Below are positions 1 through 13,034 of a stretch of 64,000 nucleotides of DNA, in pieces. The notes below the pieces were generated by a model that was given only the letters and a program-made list of their open reading frames with translations, did not search any database and had not been told where the DNA came from. Within the stretch, counting starts at the first letter, position 1. Every line of letters begins with the position of its first letter. The translations under genes and the position numbers were made by a program. The stretch is taken from positions 3,472,001 to 3,536,000 of the forward strand of contig NC_134026.1 in NCBI RefSeq assembly GCF_964204645.1, written 5' to 3'. The stretch is from Tubulanus polymorphus (lineage: Eukaryota; Nemertea; Palaeonemertea; Tubulaniformes; Tubulanidae).

Positions 1-690
1 AGAGTTCTCCAAGTTAAGCAACGCATTAGAGTTCTCCAAGTTCAAGCAAAACATTGGAGTTCTCCAAGTTCCAGTAACGCATTAGAGTTCACCAAGTTCC
101 AGCAACGCATTAGAGTTCTCCAAGTTCCAGCAACGCATTAGAGTTCTCCAAGTTCCAGCAACGCATTAGAGTTCTCCAAGTTCCAGTAACGCATTAGAGT
201 TCTCCAAGTTCCAGCAACGCATTAGAGTTCTCCAAGTTCCAGCAACGCATTAGAGTTCACCAAGTTCCAGTAACGCATTAGAGTTCTCCAAGTTCCAGCA
301 ACGCATTAGAGTTCTCCAAGTTCCAGTAATGCATTAGAGTTCACCAAGTTCCAGCAACGCATTAGAGTTCACCAAGTTCCAGCAACGCATTAGAGTTCTC
401 CAAGTTCCAGCAACGCATTAGAGTTCTCCAAGTTCCAGTAATGCATTAGAGTTCTCCAAGTTCCAGTAACGCATTAGAGTTCACCAAGTTCCAGCAACGC
501 ATTAGAGTTCACCAAGTTTCAGTAACGCATTAGAGTTCACCAAGTTCCAGCAACGCATTAGAGTTCTCCAAGTTCCAGCAACGCATTAGAGTTCTCCAAG
601 TTCCAGCAACGCATTAGAGTTCTCCAAGTTCCAGCAACGCATTAGAGTTCACCAAGTTCCAGCAACGCATTAGAGTTCTCAAACGATCAA
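1..690. repeat. 28-bp tandem array, about 24 copies
   Basis: A 28-bp unit (first half AGAGTTCTCCAAGTTC, second half CAGCAACGCATT) repeats without spacers from the window edge to about 690, so the array probably continues to the left. Copies differ mainly at two sites: TTCTCC or TTCACC, and CAGCAACG or CAGTAACG/CAGTAATG. The variants are scattered rather than grouped, as expected from repeated unequal exchange. No coding capacity is seen. It is a minisatellite, not a CRISPR array, because there are no unique spacers. Confidence 0.95.
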
Positions 691-829
691 CAGGCGCCCC
701 CTGATTATCAAAGTCAACATCGAGTTAGATTAGATATTTCACACATTTTCACCTACAAGACAAACAAACAAACATTAAAGGATATTTTCAACAATCAACC
801 AAACATTAAAACATAAGTCGTTTTTCTAT

Positions 830-2160
830 TACAACATACCTGATTTATAGTCTGTTCAGATTCATGACTCATCCATTCTTTCAACTTTGGAAGAATATTC
901 ATGTGAATCCCTGAAGGTATTTTTCCATCTTTTAGTAACATAACATCTCTAGATATTTCCTACTCACAAAACGAAAACTCAAAATATGAATAATTTTGAA
1001 TAACAGGAGATTTGAAAATTGGTTCATGTAATTTCAAAGTTATACCTGATTTAAAGTCAGTTCAGACTAATGACTCGACCTTCCTTTGCAACTGTTAACT
1101 TTGTGACTCTACTTTGTTGCTAAGGCAGTTAATTAAGTACAACTGATCTCAGTGGTGACATTCATCTAACTGATGCCTCGTGATTGTGTTATCTCTGATG
1201 ACTCAATTCTATGGACCTCTCAATATTTGCTACAAGAAAACACAAAATACATATGAATACCGGCAATGTTCAATTTTTGATATTTGAAAATTGATTCATA
1301 TCATTTTCAATATTATACCTGATTTAAAGTCAGTTCAGACTAATGACTCGACATTCCTCTGGAACTGTTTACATGTGACTCTTAATTGTTACTTCGTTCC
1401 TGACTTAGAGGCAGATATAGCACAGCACCACTGATCTCATCTCACTTGTGATGCACTTATCTCTCTGGTGACGCCCTGATCTATCCACTTGGAGGGACAT
1501 AGTTCTGTACTGATCTCACTAGTGATATTCTCATCTATGGTGACACTCAGTTCTGTGGTTAAACCTCTCAATATTTGCTACAAGAAAACATAAAATATGA
1601 ATAATTTTAGATTTTGAGACTTTGATTTATAGTCAATTCAATGACTTATCCTTCTTCTGGTATTGTATGTCTAATGATTTGCTGCAAGAAAACATGTAAC
1701 AGACCAGCATAATGTTTGAGACTTTTCCTACAACAAGAGAACCATGTTTTATGTACCTTGATACATGATTTATAGTCAGTTCAGACTAATGACTCGACGT
1801 TCCTCTGGAACTGTCAACCTTCCTTGCGACTTTTGCTGACTTTGACGGAGATGAATCAGTGCTACTGATCTGAGTGGTGACATTCATCTAACTGATGCCT
1901 GGTGATTGTCTCATCTCTAGTGACACTCAGTTCTGTGACCCTTCAATATTTGCTACAAGAAAACACAAAATATGAATAATTTTCAATTTTGATACTTTGA
2001 AAATTGATTTATACAATTGTAATATCATACCTGATTTAAAGTCAGTTCAGACAAATGACTCGACATTCCTCTGGAACTGTGAACTTTCCCTGTGACTCTT
2101 GTCACTTTGTTCCTGACTTTGAGGGAGATAACTCGGTAAAACTGATCTGGCTGATCTGAC
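830..2160. repeat. Degenerate ~200-280-bp repeats, about 5 copies
   Basis: A block reading CCTGATTTAAAGTCAGTTCA followed by gactaatgactcgacattcc recurs near 839, 1047, 1318, 1765 and 2032. A second block (tgctacaagaaaacacaaaa, then tatgaataattttga) recurs between these copies near 1228, 1577 and 1955. Phrases such as 'ctgatctcagtggtgacatt' also repeat. Spacing is uneven (about 210-450 bp), so this is an old, decayed tandem array with deletions. No gene is visible. Confidence 0.8.
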
Positions 2161-2640
2161 ACTCTAATCTCTCTATAATCACTGCGACTTAATCTTCACT
2201 ATATTATTTCAGACATTTCACATTTCACATTTCATTTTTTCCATTTTACAATTAATCATTAACCTTTAATATTTTTGTCTACAAAATGGGTATCTAAGAT
2301 TGTAGAATTAATGCTTTTCAATGACAAACACTGAAACATTATCACAAATTATATCCACACACAAACAAAGATAAATAGAACTGTACATGCTAATCAAGTT
2401 TTTTACCATGCGCATGGACCCGCGGGTGTGCATGTGTATACCCTGAAAATACATAAACACAATTTGTGTGTCTTTATGTATTTAGTGCCATTTCATGCAA
2501 GTGCGTTAGTGCATGGATGCATCAGTGCAAAGTGAGACGTCAGGTGCTTAGTGAGGAGACGTCAATTGTTTTCAACGGTGTTTGTGATGATCGATCTTCA
2601 CTTAATAGGCAAGCAATAGTATCTTTGAATGTAACAATCT
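2161..2640. other. Non-coding spacer, nothing recognised
   Basis: AT-rich sequence between two repeat fields. The short open frames here lack splice context and coding character. I see no promoter, RNA gene or mobile element. Confidence 0.6.
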
Positions 2641-3894
2641 TAAAACGCAACTCTGTAATGTGATAATAAGTTGCTGATACAATATATAAACAGTACCAAC
2701 ACCAGTGAAATTTCAATGAGACAACCACCACAAAGCTTTCGATGGATAGCTCTCTTTTGAATATCTATACATTTAAATCGTAAAGTCATAATAAGGACGA
2801 TCAGGAAACAAAACTCACCAAAACTCAATATCACCCCCAAAACAGAGTGTATCAATTAACACCCAGCAGCAAGCAGCAGTATTAAGGTGGTCATCAGTGA
2901 TGTAACACACTGACAATTCAGTTTGTTTGTCACGTTTCTACATGACAGTTGAAGAAGGAAGGAGAAGACTCCTTAACTCAATATCACCCCAAAACAGAGT
3001 GTTTTAATTAAAATGCACCAGCAAGCAGCAGTATTGAAGGAGGCCATCAGTGATGTATCACACTGACAATTCAGTTTGTTTGTCACGTTTCTACATGACA
3101 GTTGAAGAAGGAAGGAGAAGACTCCTTAACTCAATATCACCCCAAAACAGAGTGTTTTAATTAACATGCACCAGCAAGCAGCAGTATTAAAGGAGATAAT
3201 CAGGTTGGACATCAGACATTTCTACATGACAGTTGTAGAAGGAAGGGGGAGGCTCCTGAACTCAATATCACCCCGAAAAAAGTGGAATGATTAACATGGA
3301 GAAGGAACTTGCCAGCTTTTTAGATGGCCATAATGTGTAATTTGATAATGTAATTATGTAACAATTCATGATGTAATAATGTTTAATGTAATAATTTTTA
3401 TTGTGATAATGTTTAATGTAATAATTCATGAAGGTAAGGGAAGGAGGTAAGAATTAACACCAAGCAGCAGCGAGCAGTATTAAAGGAGGCCATCAGTGTT
3501 GTATCACACTGACAATTCAGTTTGTTTGTCACATTTCTACGTGACAGTTGACGAAGGAAGGAGGAGACTCCTGAACTCAATATCATCCCAAAACAGAGTG
3601 TATTAAATAACACCCAGCAGCAAGCAGCAGTATTAAAGGAGGTCATCAGGTAAGACACCAGGAGGACAATCCAGTTTGTTTGTCACATTTCTACATGACA
3701 GTGTTGAAGAAGGAGGAGACTCCTGAACTCAATATCACCCCAAAATAGAGTGTATCAGTGTTTTGTAACACTTAACTTTCATCACAACCAATTGATTTAG
3801 CAGTAATTCATCCACAGTGTTGTGTAACACTTAACTTTCATCACCACCAATTGGTTTAGCAGTAATTAAACCACAGTGTTTTTGAACACTAAAC

Positions 3895-4615
3895 AAGGAA
3901 TTTCAATGATACAACCACCACAAAACGATGGATAGCTGCTTTGAATATTTATACATTTAAAACGTTAAGTCGCAATGAGGGCGATCAGGAAACATTACAA
4001 TCCCAATTCACCGACATACATTACAATATATACACAAAACCAACACCTGCAGCATTTCAATGATACAACCACCACAAAGCTATCGATGGATAGCTCCTTT
4101 GAATATCTATACATTTAAAACGTTAAGTCGCAATAATGACAATCAGGAAATATAACAATCAATCCCAATTCATCGACATATTTTACAATATATACACAAA
4201 ACCAACACCAGCGACATTTCAATGATACAACCACCACAAAGCTATCGATGGATAGCTCCTTTGAATATTTATACATTAAAAACGTTAAGTCGCAATAAGG
4301 ACGATCAGGAAACATAGCAATCAATCCCAATTCACCGACATATTTTACAATATATACACAAAACCAACACCAGCGACATTTCAATGATACAACCACCAAT
4401 AAGCTATCGATGGATAGCTCCTTTGAATATTTATACATTTAAAACGTTGAGTCGCAATAAGGACGATCAGGAAACATAACAATCAATCCCAATTCACTGG
4501 CATATATTACAATATATACAAAGAACCAACACCAGCGACATTTCGATGATACAACCACCACAAAGCTATCGATGGATAGCACCTTTGAATATTTATACAT
4601 TTAAAACGTTAGGTC
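3895..4615. repeat. Satellite B array, first block
   Basis: Five head-to-tail B units of about 160 bp, beginning near 3901, 4054, 4219, 4378 and 4541. Each carries the inverted repeat AGCTATC-GATG-GATAGCT or a close variant (the first copy is degraded). An older diverged B copy with 'agctttcgatggatagct' lies alone near 2711-2860. The long minus-strand open frame over this block only reflects a near-multiple-of-three unit length. Confidence 0.9.
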
Positions 4616-4616
4616 G

Positions 4617-5205
4617 CAAAACTGAGTGTTTTAATGAACATGCACCAGCAAGCAGCAGTATTAAAGGCCCTCAGTGATGTAACGCACTGACAATTCAGTT
4701 CGCTTGTCACGTTTCTACACGACAGTTGAAGAAGGAAGGAGGAGACTCCTGAACTCAATATCACCCCAAAACAGAGCGTTTTAATTTACACGCACCAGCA
4801 AGCAGCAGTATTCAAGGAGGTCATCAGTGATGTAACGCACTGACAGTTCAGTTTGTTTGTCATGTTTCTACATGACAGTTGAAGAAGGAAGGAGAAGACT
4901 CCTGAACTCAATATCAACCCAAACAACACCACCAGCAAGCAGCAGTATTAAAGGAGGTAATCAGTGTCGTAACACACTGTCAATTCAGTTTGTTTGTCAT
5001 CTTTCTACGTGACAGTTGAAGAAGGAAGGAGAAGACTCCTGAACTCAATATCACCCCAAAACAGAGCGTTTTAATTTTCGCCCAGCATCAAGCAGCAGTA
5101 TTAAAGGAGGTAATCAGTGTTGTAACACACTGACGATTCAGTTTGTTTGTCACGTTTCTACATGATGGTCGAAGAAGGAAGGAGGATACTCCTGAACTCA
5201 ATATC
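4617..5205. repeat. Satellite A array, second block
   Basis: Four A units of about 150 bp. Each carries two small inverted repeats: ACTGA-CAAT-TCAGT and a GTCAnnTTTCTAnnTGAC hairpin. The copy near 4858 has the perfect form GTCATGT-TTCT-ACATGAC, while the neighbouring copy near 4708 has GTCACGT-TTCT-ACACGAC. The block ends where unit C begins. Confidence 0.88.
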
Positions 5206-5390
5206 ACCCCTAAAAAAGTGGAATGATTAACATGGAGAAGGAACTTGCCAGCTTTTTAGATGGCCATAATGTGTAATTTGATAATGTAATTATGTAACAA
5301 TTCATGATGTAATAATGTTTAATGTAATAATTTTCATTGTGATAATGTTTAATGTAATAATTCAAGAAGGTAAGGGAAGAAGGTAAGAAT
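5205..5390. repeat. Satellite C unit (representative)
   Basis: A single C unit: 'aaaaagtggaatgattaaca', 'ttgccagctttttagatggc', then an AT-rich tail of repeated TAATGT/TAATAATG words. Near-identical copies lie at about 3275-3450, 8325-8495, 8785-8955 and 11340-11515. C always sits between runs of A and marks the period of the higher-order repeat. Confidence 0.88.
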
Positions 5391-5759
5391 TACCACCCAG
5401 CAGCAACAAGCAGCATTAAAGGAGGCCATCAGTGTTGTATCACACTGACAATTCAGTTTGTCACATTTCTACGTGACACTTGAAGAAGGAAGGAGGAGAC
5501 TCCTGAACTCAATATCATCCCAAAACAGTGTGTATTAAATAACACCCAGCAGCAAGCATCAGTATTAAAGGAGGTCATCAGGTAAGACACCAGGAGGACA
5601 ATTCAGTTTGTCACATTTCTACATGACAGTTGAAGAAGGAAGGAGGAGACTCCTGATCTCAATATCACCCCAAAACAGAGTGTATCAGTGTTGTGTAACA
5701 CTTAACTTCATCACCACCAATTTAGCAGTATTTCACCCACAGTGTTTTTGACACTAAAC

Positions 5760-6650
5760 AAGGAATTTCAATGATACAACCACCACAAAGCTATCGATGG
5801 ATAGCTGCTTTGAATATTTATACATTTAAAACGTTAAGTCGCAATGAGGACGATCAGGAAACATTACAATCCCAATTCACCAACATATATTACAATATAT
5901 ACACAAAACCAACACCTGCAGCATTTCAATGATACAACCACCACAAAGCTATCGATGGATAGCTGCTTTGAATATTTATACATTTAAAACGTTAAGTCGC
6001 AATGAGGGCGATCAGGAAACATTACAATCCCAATTCACCGACATATTTTACAATATATACACAAAATCAACACCAGCGACATTTCAATGATACAACCACC
6101 ACAAAGCTATCGAATGGATAGCTCCTTTGAATATTTATACATTTAAAACGTTAAGTCGCAATAAGGATGATCAGGAAACATAACAATCAATCCCAATTCA
6201 CTGGCATATACTACAATATATACAAAAAACCAACACCAGCGATATTCCAATGATACAACCACCACAAAGCTATCGATGGATAGCTCCTTTGAATATTTAT
6301 ACATTTAAAACGTTAAGTCGCAATAAGGATGATCAGGAAACATAACAATCAATCCCAATTCACTGGCATATATTACAATATATACACAGAACCAACACCA
6401 GCGACATTTCAATGATACAACCACCACAAAGCTATCGATGGATAGCTCCTTTGAATATTTATACATTTAAAACGTTAAGTGGCAATAAGGATGAACAGGA
6501 AACATAACAATCAATCCCAATTCACTGGCATATATTACAATATATACACAGAACCAACACCAGCGACATTTCAATGATACAACCACCACTAAGCTATCGG
6601 TGGATAGCACCTTTGAATATCTATACATTTAAAACGTTAAGTCGCAAAAC
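5760..6650. repeat. Satellite B array, second block
   Basis: Six B units starting near 5766, 5925, 6086, 6247, 6408 and 6570, with the AGCTATC/GATAGCT inverted repeat conserved in nearly all. One copy near 6112 has a single extra A in the loop. The block is preceded by a D unit near 5690 and followed by A units, the same order as in the first and third blocks. Confidence 0.9.
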
Positions 6651-8320
6651 TGAGTGTTTTAATGAACATGCACCAGCAAGCAGCAGTATTAAAGGCCCTC
6701 AGTGATGTAACGCACTGACAATTCAGTTCGCTTGTCACGTTTCTACATGACAGTTGAAGAAGGAAGGAGAAGACTCCTGAACTCAATATCACCCCAAAAC
6801 AGAGCGTTTTAATCTACACGCACCAGCAAGCAGCAGTATTAAAGGAGGTCATCAGTGATGTAACGCACTGACAATTCAGTTTGTCTGTCACATTTCTACG
6901 TGACAGTTGGAGAAGGAAGGAGAAGACTCCTGAACTCAATATCACCCCAAAACAGAGCGTTTTAATTTTCACCCAGCATCAAGCAGCAGTATTCAAGGAA
7001 GTCATCAGTGATGTAACACACTGACAATTCAGTTTGTCTGTCACATTTCTACGTGACAGTTGGAGAAGGAAGGAGAAGACTCCTGAGCTCAATACCACCC
7101 CAAAACAGAGTGTTTTAATTAACATGCACCAGCAGGCAGCAGTATTAAAGGAGGTCATCAGTGATGTAACACACTGACAATTCAGTTTGTCTGTCACGTT
7201 TCTACGTGACAGTTGGAGAAGGAAGGAGAAGACTCCTGAGCTCAATATCACCCCAAAACAGAGCGTTTTAATTTTCGCCCAGCATCAAGCAGCATTATTA
7301 AAGGAGGTAATCAGTGTTGTAACACACTGACAATTCAGTTTGTTTGTCACGTTTCTACGTGACAGTTGGAGAAGGAAGGAGAAGACTCCTGAACTCAATA
7401 TCACCCCAAAACAGAGCGTTTTAATTTTCGCCCAGCATCAAGCAGCAGTATTCAAGGTCATCAGTGATGTAACACACTGACAATTCAGTTTGTTTGTCAC
7501 GTTTCTATGTGACAGTTGAAGAAGGAAGGAGAAGATTCCTGAACTCAATATCACCCCAAAACTGAGCGTTTTAATTTTCGCCCAGCATCAAGCAGCAGTA
7601 TTCAAGGAGGTAATCAGTGTTGTAACACACTGACAATTCAGTTTGTTTGTCACGTTTCTACGTGACAGTTGGAGAAGGAAGGAGAAGACTCCTGAACTCA
7701 ATATCACCCCAAAACAGAGCGTTTTAATTTTCGCCCAGCATCAAGCAGCAGTTTTCAAGGAGGTAATCAGTGTTGTAACACACTGACAATTCAGTTTGTT
7801 TGTCACGTTTCTACGTGACAATTGGAGAAGGAAGGAGAAGACTCCTGAACTCAATATCACCCCAAAACAGAGCGCTTTAATTTACACCCAGCAGCAAGCA
7901 GCAGTATTGAAGCAGGTCATCAGTGTTGTAACACACTGACAATGCAGTTTGTTTGTCACGTTTCTACATGACAGTTGAAGGAAGGAGGAGACTCCTGAAC
8001 TCAATATATCACCCCAAAACAGAGTGTTTTAATTAACATGCACCAGCAAGCAGCAGTATTAAAGGAGATCATCAGGTTGGACATCAGAGGGACAATTCAG
8101 TTTGTTTGTCACATTTCTAAATGATGGTTGAAGAAGGAAGGAGGAGACTCCTGAACTCAATATATCACCCCAAAACAGAGTGTTTTAATTAACATGCACC
8201 AACAAGCAGCAGTATTAAAGGAGAACATCAGGTTGGACATCAGGAGGACAATTCAGTTTGTTTGTCACATTTCTACATGATGGTTGAAGAAGGAAGGAGG
8301 ATACTCCTGAACTCAATATC
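6650..8320. repeat. Satellite A array, longest block (about 11 units)
   Basis: About eleven A units of ~152 bp in direct orientation. The central copies (near 7195, 7347, 7650, 7802) keep the perfect hairpin GTCACGT-TTCT-ACGTGAC and are almost identical, the pattern of recent amplification. Copies near the edges are more diverged and carry CATTTCTACA variants. A C unit closes the block. Confidence 0.9.
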
Positions 8321-9389
8321 GCCCCTAAAAAGTGGAATGATTAACATGGAGAAGGAACTTGCCAGCTTTTTAGATGGCCATAATGTGTAATTTGATAATG
8401 CAATTATGTAACAATTCATGATGTAATAATGTTTAATGTAATAATTTTTATTGTGATAATGTTTAATGTAATAATTCAAGAAGGTAAGGGAAGGAGGTAA
8501 GAATTAACACCCAGCAGCAGCGAGCAGTATTAAAGGAGGCCATCAGTGTTGTATGACACTGACAATTCAGTTTGTCACGTTTCTACGTGACAACTGACGA
8601 AGGAAGGAGGAGACTCCTGAACTCAATATCATCCCGAAACAGAGTGTATTAAATAACACCCAGCAGCAAGCAGCAGTATTAAAGGAGATCATCAGGTTGG
8701 ACATCAGGAGGACAATTCAGTTTGTTTGTCACATTTCTACATGACAGTTGAAGAAGGAAGGAGGAGACTCCTGAACTCAATATCACCCCTAAAAAAGTGG
8801 AATGATTAACATGGAGAAGGAACTTGCCAGCTTTTTAGATGGCCATAATGTGTAATTTGATAATGTAATTATGTAACAATTCATGATGTAATAATGTTTA
8901 ATGTAATAATTTTTATTGTGATAATGTTTAATGTAATAATTCAAGAAGGTAAGGATTAACACCCTGCAGCAACGAGCAGTATTTAAGGAGGCCATCAGTG
9001 TTGTATCACACTGACAATTCAGTTTGTCACGTTTCTACGTGACAGTTGAAGAAGGAAGGAGGAGACTCCTGAACTCAATATCATCCCAAAACAGAGTGTA
9101 TTAAATAACACCCAGCAGCAAGCAGCAGTATTAAAGGACGTCATCAGGTAAGACACCAGGAGGACAATTCAGTTTGTCACATTTCTACATGACAGTTGAA
9201 GAAGGAAGGAGGAGACTCCTGATCTCAATATCACCCCAAAACAGAGTGTATCAGTGTTTTGTAACACTTAACTTTCATCACCACCAAATGATTTAGCAGT
9301 AATTCACCCACAGTGTTGTGTAACACTTAACTTTCATCACCACCAATTTAGCAGTATTTCACCCACAGTGTTTTTGACACTAAACAAGG

Positions 9390-10275
9390 AATTTCAATGA
9401 TACAACCACCACAAAGCTATCGATGGATAGCTGCTTTGAATATTTATACATTTAAAACGTTAAGTCGCAATGAGGACGATCAGGAAACATTACAATCCCA
9501 ATTCACCAACATATATTACAATATATACACAAAACCAACACCTGCAGCATTTCAATGATACAACCACCACAAAGCTATCGATGGATAGCTCCTTTGAATA
9601 TTTATACATTAAAAACGTTAAGTCGCAATAAGGACGATCAGGAAACATAACAATCAATCCCAATTCACTGGCATATATTACAATATATACACAGAACCAA
9701 CACCAGCGACATTTCAATGATACAACCTCCACAAAGCTATCGATGGATAGCTCCTTTGAATATTTATACATTAAAAACGTTAAGTCGCAATAAGGATGAT
9801 CAGGAAACATAACAATCAATCCCAATTCACTGGCATATATTACAATATATACAAAAAACCAACACCAGCGATATTCCAATGATACAACCACCACAAAGCT
9901 ATCGATGGATAGCTCCTTTGAATATTTATACATTTAAAACGTTAAGTCGCAATAAGGACGATCAGGAAACATAACAATCAATCCCAATTCACTGGCATAT
10001 ATTACAATATATACACAGAACCAACACCAGCAACATTTCAATGATACAACCACCACAAAGCTATCGATGGATAGCTCCTTTGAATATTTATACATTTAAA
10101 ACGTTAAGTCGCAATAAGGACGATCAGGAAACATAACAATCAATCCCAATTCACTGGCATATATTACAATATATACACAGAACCAACACCAGCGACATTT
10201 CAATGATACAACCACCACTAAGCTATCGGTGGATAGCACCTTTGAATATCTATACATTTAAAACGTTAAGTCGCA
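9390..10275. repeat. Satellite B array, third block
   Basis: Six B units starting near 9392, 9553, 9714, 9876, 10037 and 10199, flanked by D on the left and A on the right. Unit length is close to 162 bp over part of the block, so a 54-residue minus-strand phrase repeats in frame. No promoter, splice site or conserved protein feature supports translation. Confidence 0.9.
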
Positions 10276-11854
10276 AAACTGAGTGTTTTAATTAACATGC
10301 ACCAGCAAGCAGCAGTATTAAAGGCCCTCAGTGATGTAACGCACTGACAATTCAGTTCGCTTGTCACGTTTCTACATGACAGTTGAAGAAGGAAGGAGGA
10401 GACTCCTGAACTCAATATCACCCCAAAACAGAGCGTTTTAATTTACACGCACCAGCAAGCAGCAGTATTAAAGGAGGTCATCAGTGATGTAACGCACTGA
10501 CAGTTCAGTTTGTTTGTCATGTTTCTACATGACAGTTGAAGAACGAAGGAGAAGACTCCTGAACTCAATATCACCCCAAAACAGAGCTTTTTAATTTACA
10601 CGCTCCAGCAAGCAGCAGTATTCAAGGAGGTCATCAGTGATGTAACACACTGACAATTCAGTTTGTCTTTCACGTTTCTACGTGACAGTTGGAGAAGGAA
10701 GGAGAAGACATCTGAGCTCAATATCACCCCAAAACAGAGCGTTTTAATTTTCGCCCAGCATCAAGCAGCATTATTAAAGGAGGTAATCAGTGTTGTAACA
10801 CACTGACAATTCAGTTTGTTTGTCACGTTTCTACGTGACAGTTGGAGAAGGAAGGAGAAGTCTCCTGAACTCAATATCACCCAAAAACAGAGCGTTTTAA
10901 TTTTCGCCAAGCATCAAGCAGCAGTATTCAAGGTCATCAGTGATGTAACACACTGACAATTCAGTTTGTTTGTCACGTTTCTATGTGACAGTTGAAGAAG
11001 GAAGGAGGAGACTCCTGAACTCAATATCACCCCAAAACAGAGGGTTTTAATTAACATGCACCAACAAGCAGCAGTATTAAAGGAGAACATCAGGTTGGAC
11101 ATCAGGAGGACAATTCAGTTTGTTTGTCACATTTCTACATGATGGTTGAAGAAGGAAGGAGGAGACTCCTGAACTCAATATCACCCCAAAACAGAGGGTT
11201 TTAATTAACATGCACCAACAAGCAGCAGTATTAAAGGAGAACATCAGGTTGGACATCAGGAGGACAATTCAGTTTGTTTGTCACATTTCTACATGACAGT
11301 GTTGAAGAAGGAAGGAGGATACTCCTGAACTCAATATCACCCCTAAAAAAGTGGAATGATTAACATGGAGAAGGAACTTGCCAGCTTTTTAGATGGCCAT
11401 AATGTGTAATTTGATAATGTAATTATGTAACAATTCATGATGTAATAATGTTTAATGTAGTAATTTTTATTTTGATAATGTTTAATGTAATAATTCAAGA
11501 AGGTAAGGGAAGGAGGTAAGAATTAACACCCAGCAGCAGCGAGCAGTATTAAAGGAGGCCATCAGTGTTGTATCACACTGACAATTCAGTTTGTTTGTCA
11601 CGTTTCTACGTGACATTTGAAGAAGGAAGGAGAAGGCTCCTGAACTCAATATCACCCCTAAACAGAGTGTATTAAATAACACCCAGCAGCAAGCAGCAGT
11701 ATTAAAGGAGGTCATCAGGTAAGACACCAGGAGGACAATTCAGTTTGTTTGTCACATTTCTACATGACAGTGTTGAAGAAGGAAGGAGACTCCTGAACTC
11801 AATATCACCCGAAAACAGAGTGTATCAGTGTTTTGTAAAAAGTTAACTTTCATA

Positions 11855-12250
11855 AAGTGGCAGCAATCAGAGTTTTAAGGCACTGACGATTAACGTCAAT
11901 GACAATGCAAATTGGAAATTCATTTCAGCAGTAATCAGCAGTATTTGGAAGTGGCAGCAATCAATGCTTTAGGTCACTGGCAAGTAACGTCGATGATGAT
12001 GCGAATTGGAAATTCATTTCAGCAGTAATCAGCAGTATTTGGAAGTGGCAGCAATCAATGTTTTAGGTCACTGGCAACTAACGTCGATGATGATGCGAAT
12101 TGGAAATTAATTTCAGCAGTAATCAGCAGTATTTGGAAGTGGCAGCAATCAATGTCTTAAGTCACTGACGATTAACGTCAATGACAATGTGAATTGGAAT
12201 TAATTTCAGCAGTAATCAGCAGTATTTGGAAGTGGCAGCAATCAGTGTTT
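11855..12250. repeat. 93-bp tandem array, about 4.3 copies
   Basis: Units begin with 'agtggcagcaatcaatgttt' near 11857, 11950, 12043, 12136 and 12229, and contain 'aatttcagcagtaatcagca'. The middle copies are almost identical. This family is unrelated to the A-D satellites, although both are rich in CAGCAGTA-type words. No gene is visible. Confidence 0.9.
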
Positions 12251-12359
12251 TGAGTCTCTTGTACTCGAAATTTCAAGAACGAGTAGATAGGAGATCCCAA
12301 ATCTCAACATCATCCCTAGGATGGAGGAGGAGGGGGAGAAAATTTATAATTCTTTTAGT

Positions 12360-12990
12360 ATACCTTATTATTTCATACCTATTATTCATTCAAAATATCT
12401 ATCAAAAGAGTGAAGAAGGTCATATCAACTAGCCAGTATCTATTGAACACTGACATTTATCATATCCCTAAAAGCAGAGGAGAGGAGATAAAACGTACCA
12501 TCAAATCAGTATGTGTATCACTGTTTCAGTATATGTATCACTGTTTCAGTATATGTATCACTGTTTCAGTACATGTATGTATCAATGTTTCAAGATGGCT
12601 GAACTCCACAGCAGCTATCAGCATTATTCAGTGAAGTTGATAAGTTGACGTAGAAGCAACTACCATACAGCAATAATCAAGGAGAAATATTATTTCAAAC
12701 AAATTATAATTATTTTGCTAAGCCTATTATTACTCTATACCTATTATCATTTCATACCTATTATTATTTAATATATTATTCTATATCTATCATTATTTCA
12801 TATCTATTATTATCTTATACCTATTTCAAATATCAAAGAGCGAAGAAGGTCACATCAACAAGCCAGTATCATAGTTATTGAACAGTGACATCACCCCTAG
12901 GAAGGGGAGGTAGAACAAGCCACCATATCAGTATACATATCAATGTTTCAGTGCACATGTATCAATGTTTCAAGATAGCTGAACTTAACA
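12360..12990. repeat. Diverged duplication (about 430-bp offset) with 21-bp mini-repeat
   Basis: A block with 'gtgaagaaggtcatatcaac', 'agccagtatc' and 'cagtatgtgtatcactgttt' near 12408-12600 recurs in degraded form near 12840-12975. Inside the first copy the 21-bp phrase 'agtatatgtatcactgtttc' is repeated three to four times. The remaining sequence is AT-rich and holds no recognisable gene. Confidence 0.7.
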
Positions 12991-13034
12991 GCAATTTACA
13001 TAGCGTTCCGGTACAACACCATGTACTACAACAC

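Larger units (their letters stand above)
2640..11850. repeat. Higher-order satellite of four interleaved units (A, B, C, D)
   Basis: About 9.2 kb is built from four unit types. A is ~152 bp, rich in 'caccagcaagcagcagtatt' and 'aattcagtttgtttgtcacg'. B is ~161 bp, with 'aagctatcgatggatagctc'. C is ~180 bp, with 'ttgccagctttttagatggc' and a TAATGTTTAATG-rich tail. D is ~55 bp, with AGTGTTnnnnAACACT. The order A..A-C-A-A-D-B..B recurs, with C near 3290, 5215, 8330, 8795 and 11345 and D near 3765, 5690, 9250 and 11825. This is a higher-order repeat with block lengths of about 1.9-3.1 kb. Neighbouring copies are very similar, indicating recent homogenisation. Open frames inside it are repeat artefacts. 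Confidence 0.93.

Noticed and set aside
1-690. Possible CRISPR-like array of 28-bp repeats
   Set aside because: Units abut without unique spacers and the genome is animal; it is a minisatellite.
4115-9933. Minus-strand frames with a repeating 54-residue phrase (SKELSIDSFVVVVSL)
   Set aside because: They follow the ~162-bp B satellite. The frame holds only where unit length happens to be a multiple of three, and no start, splice or domain support exists.
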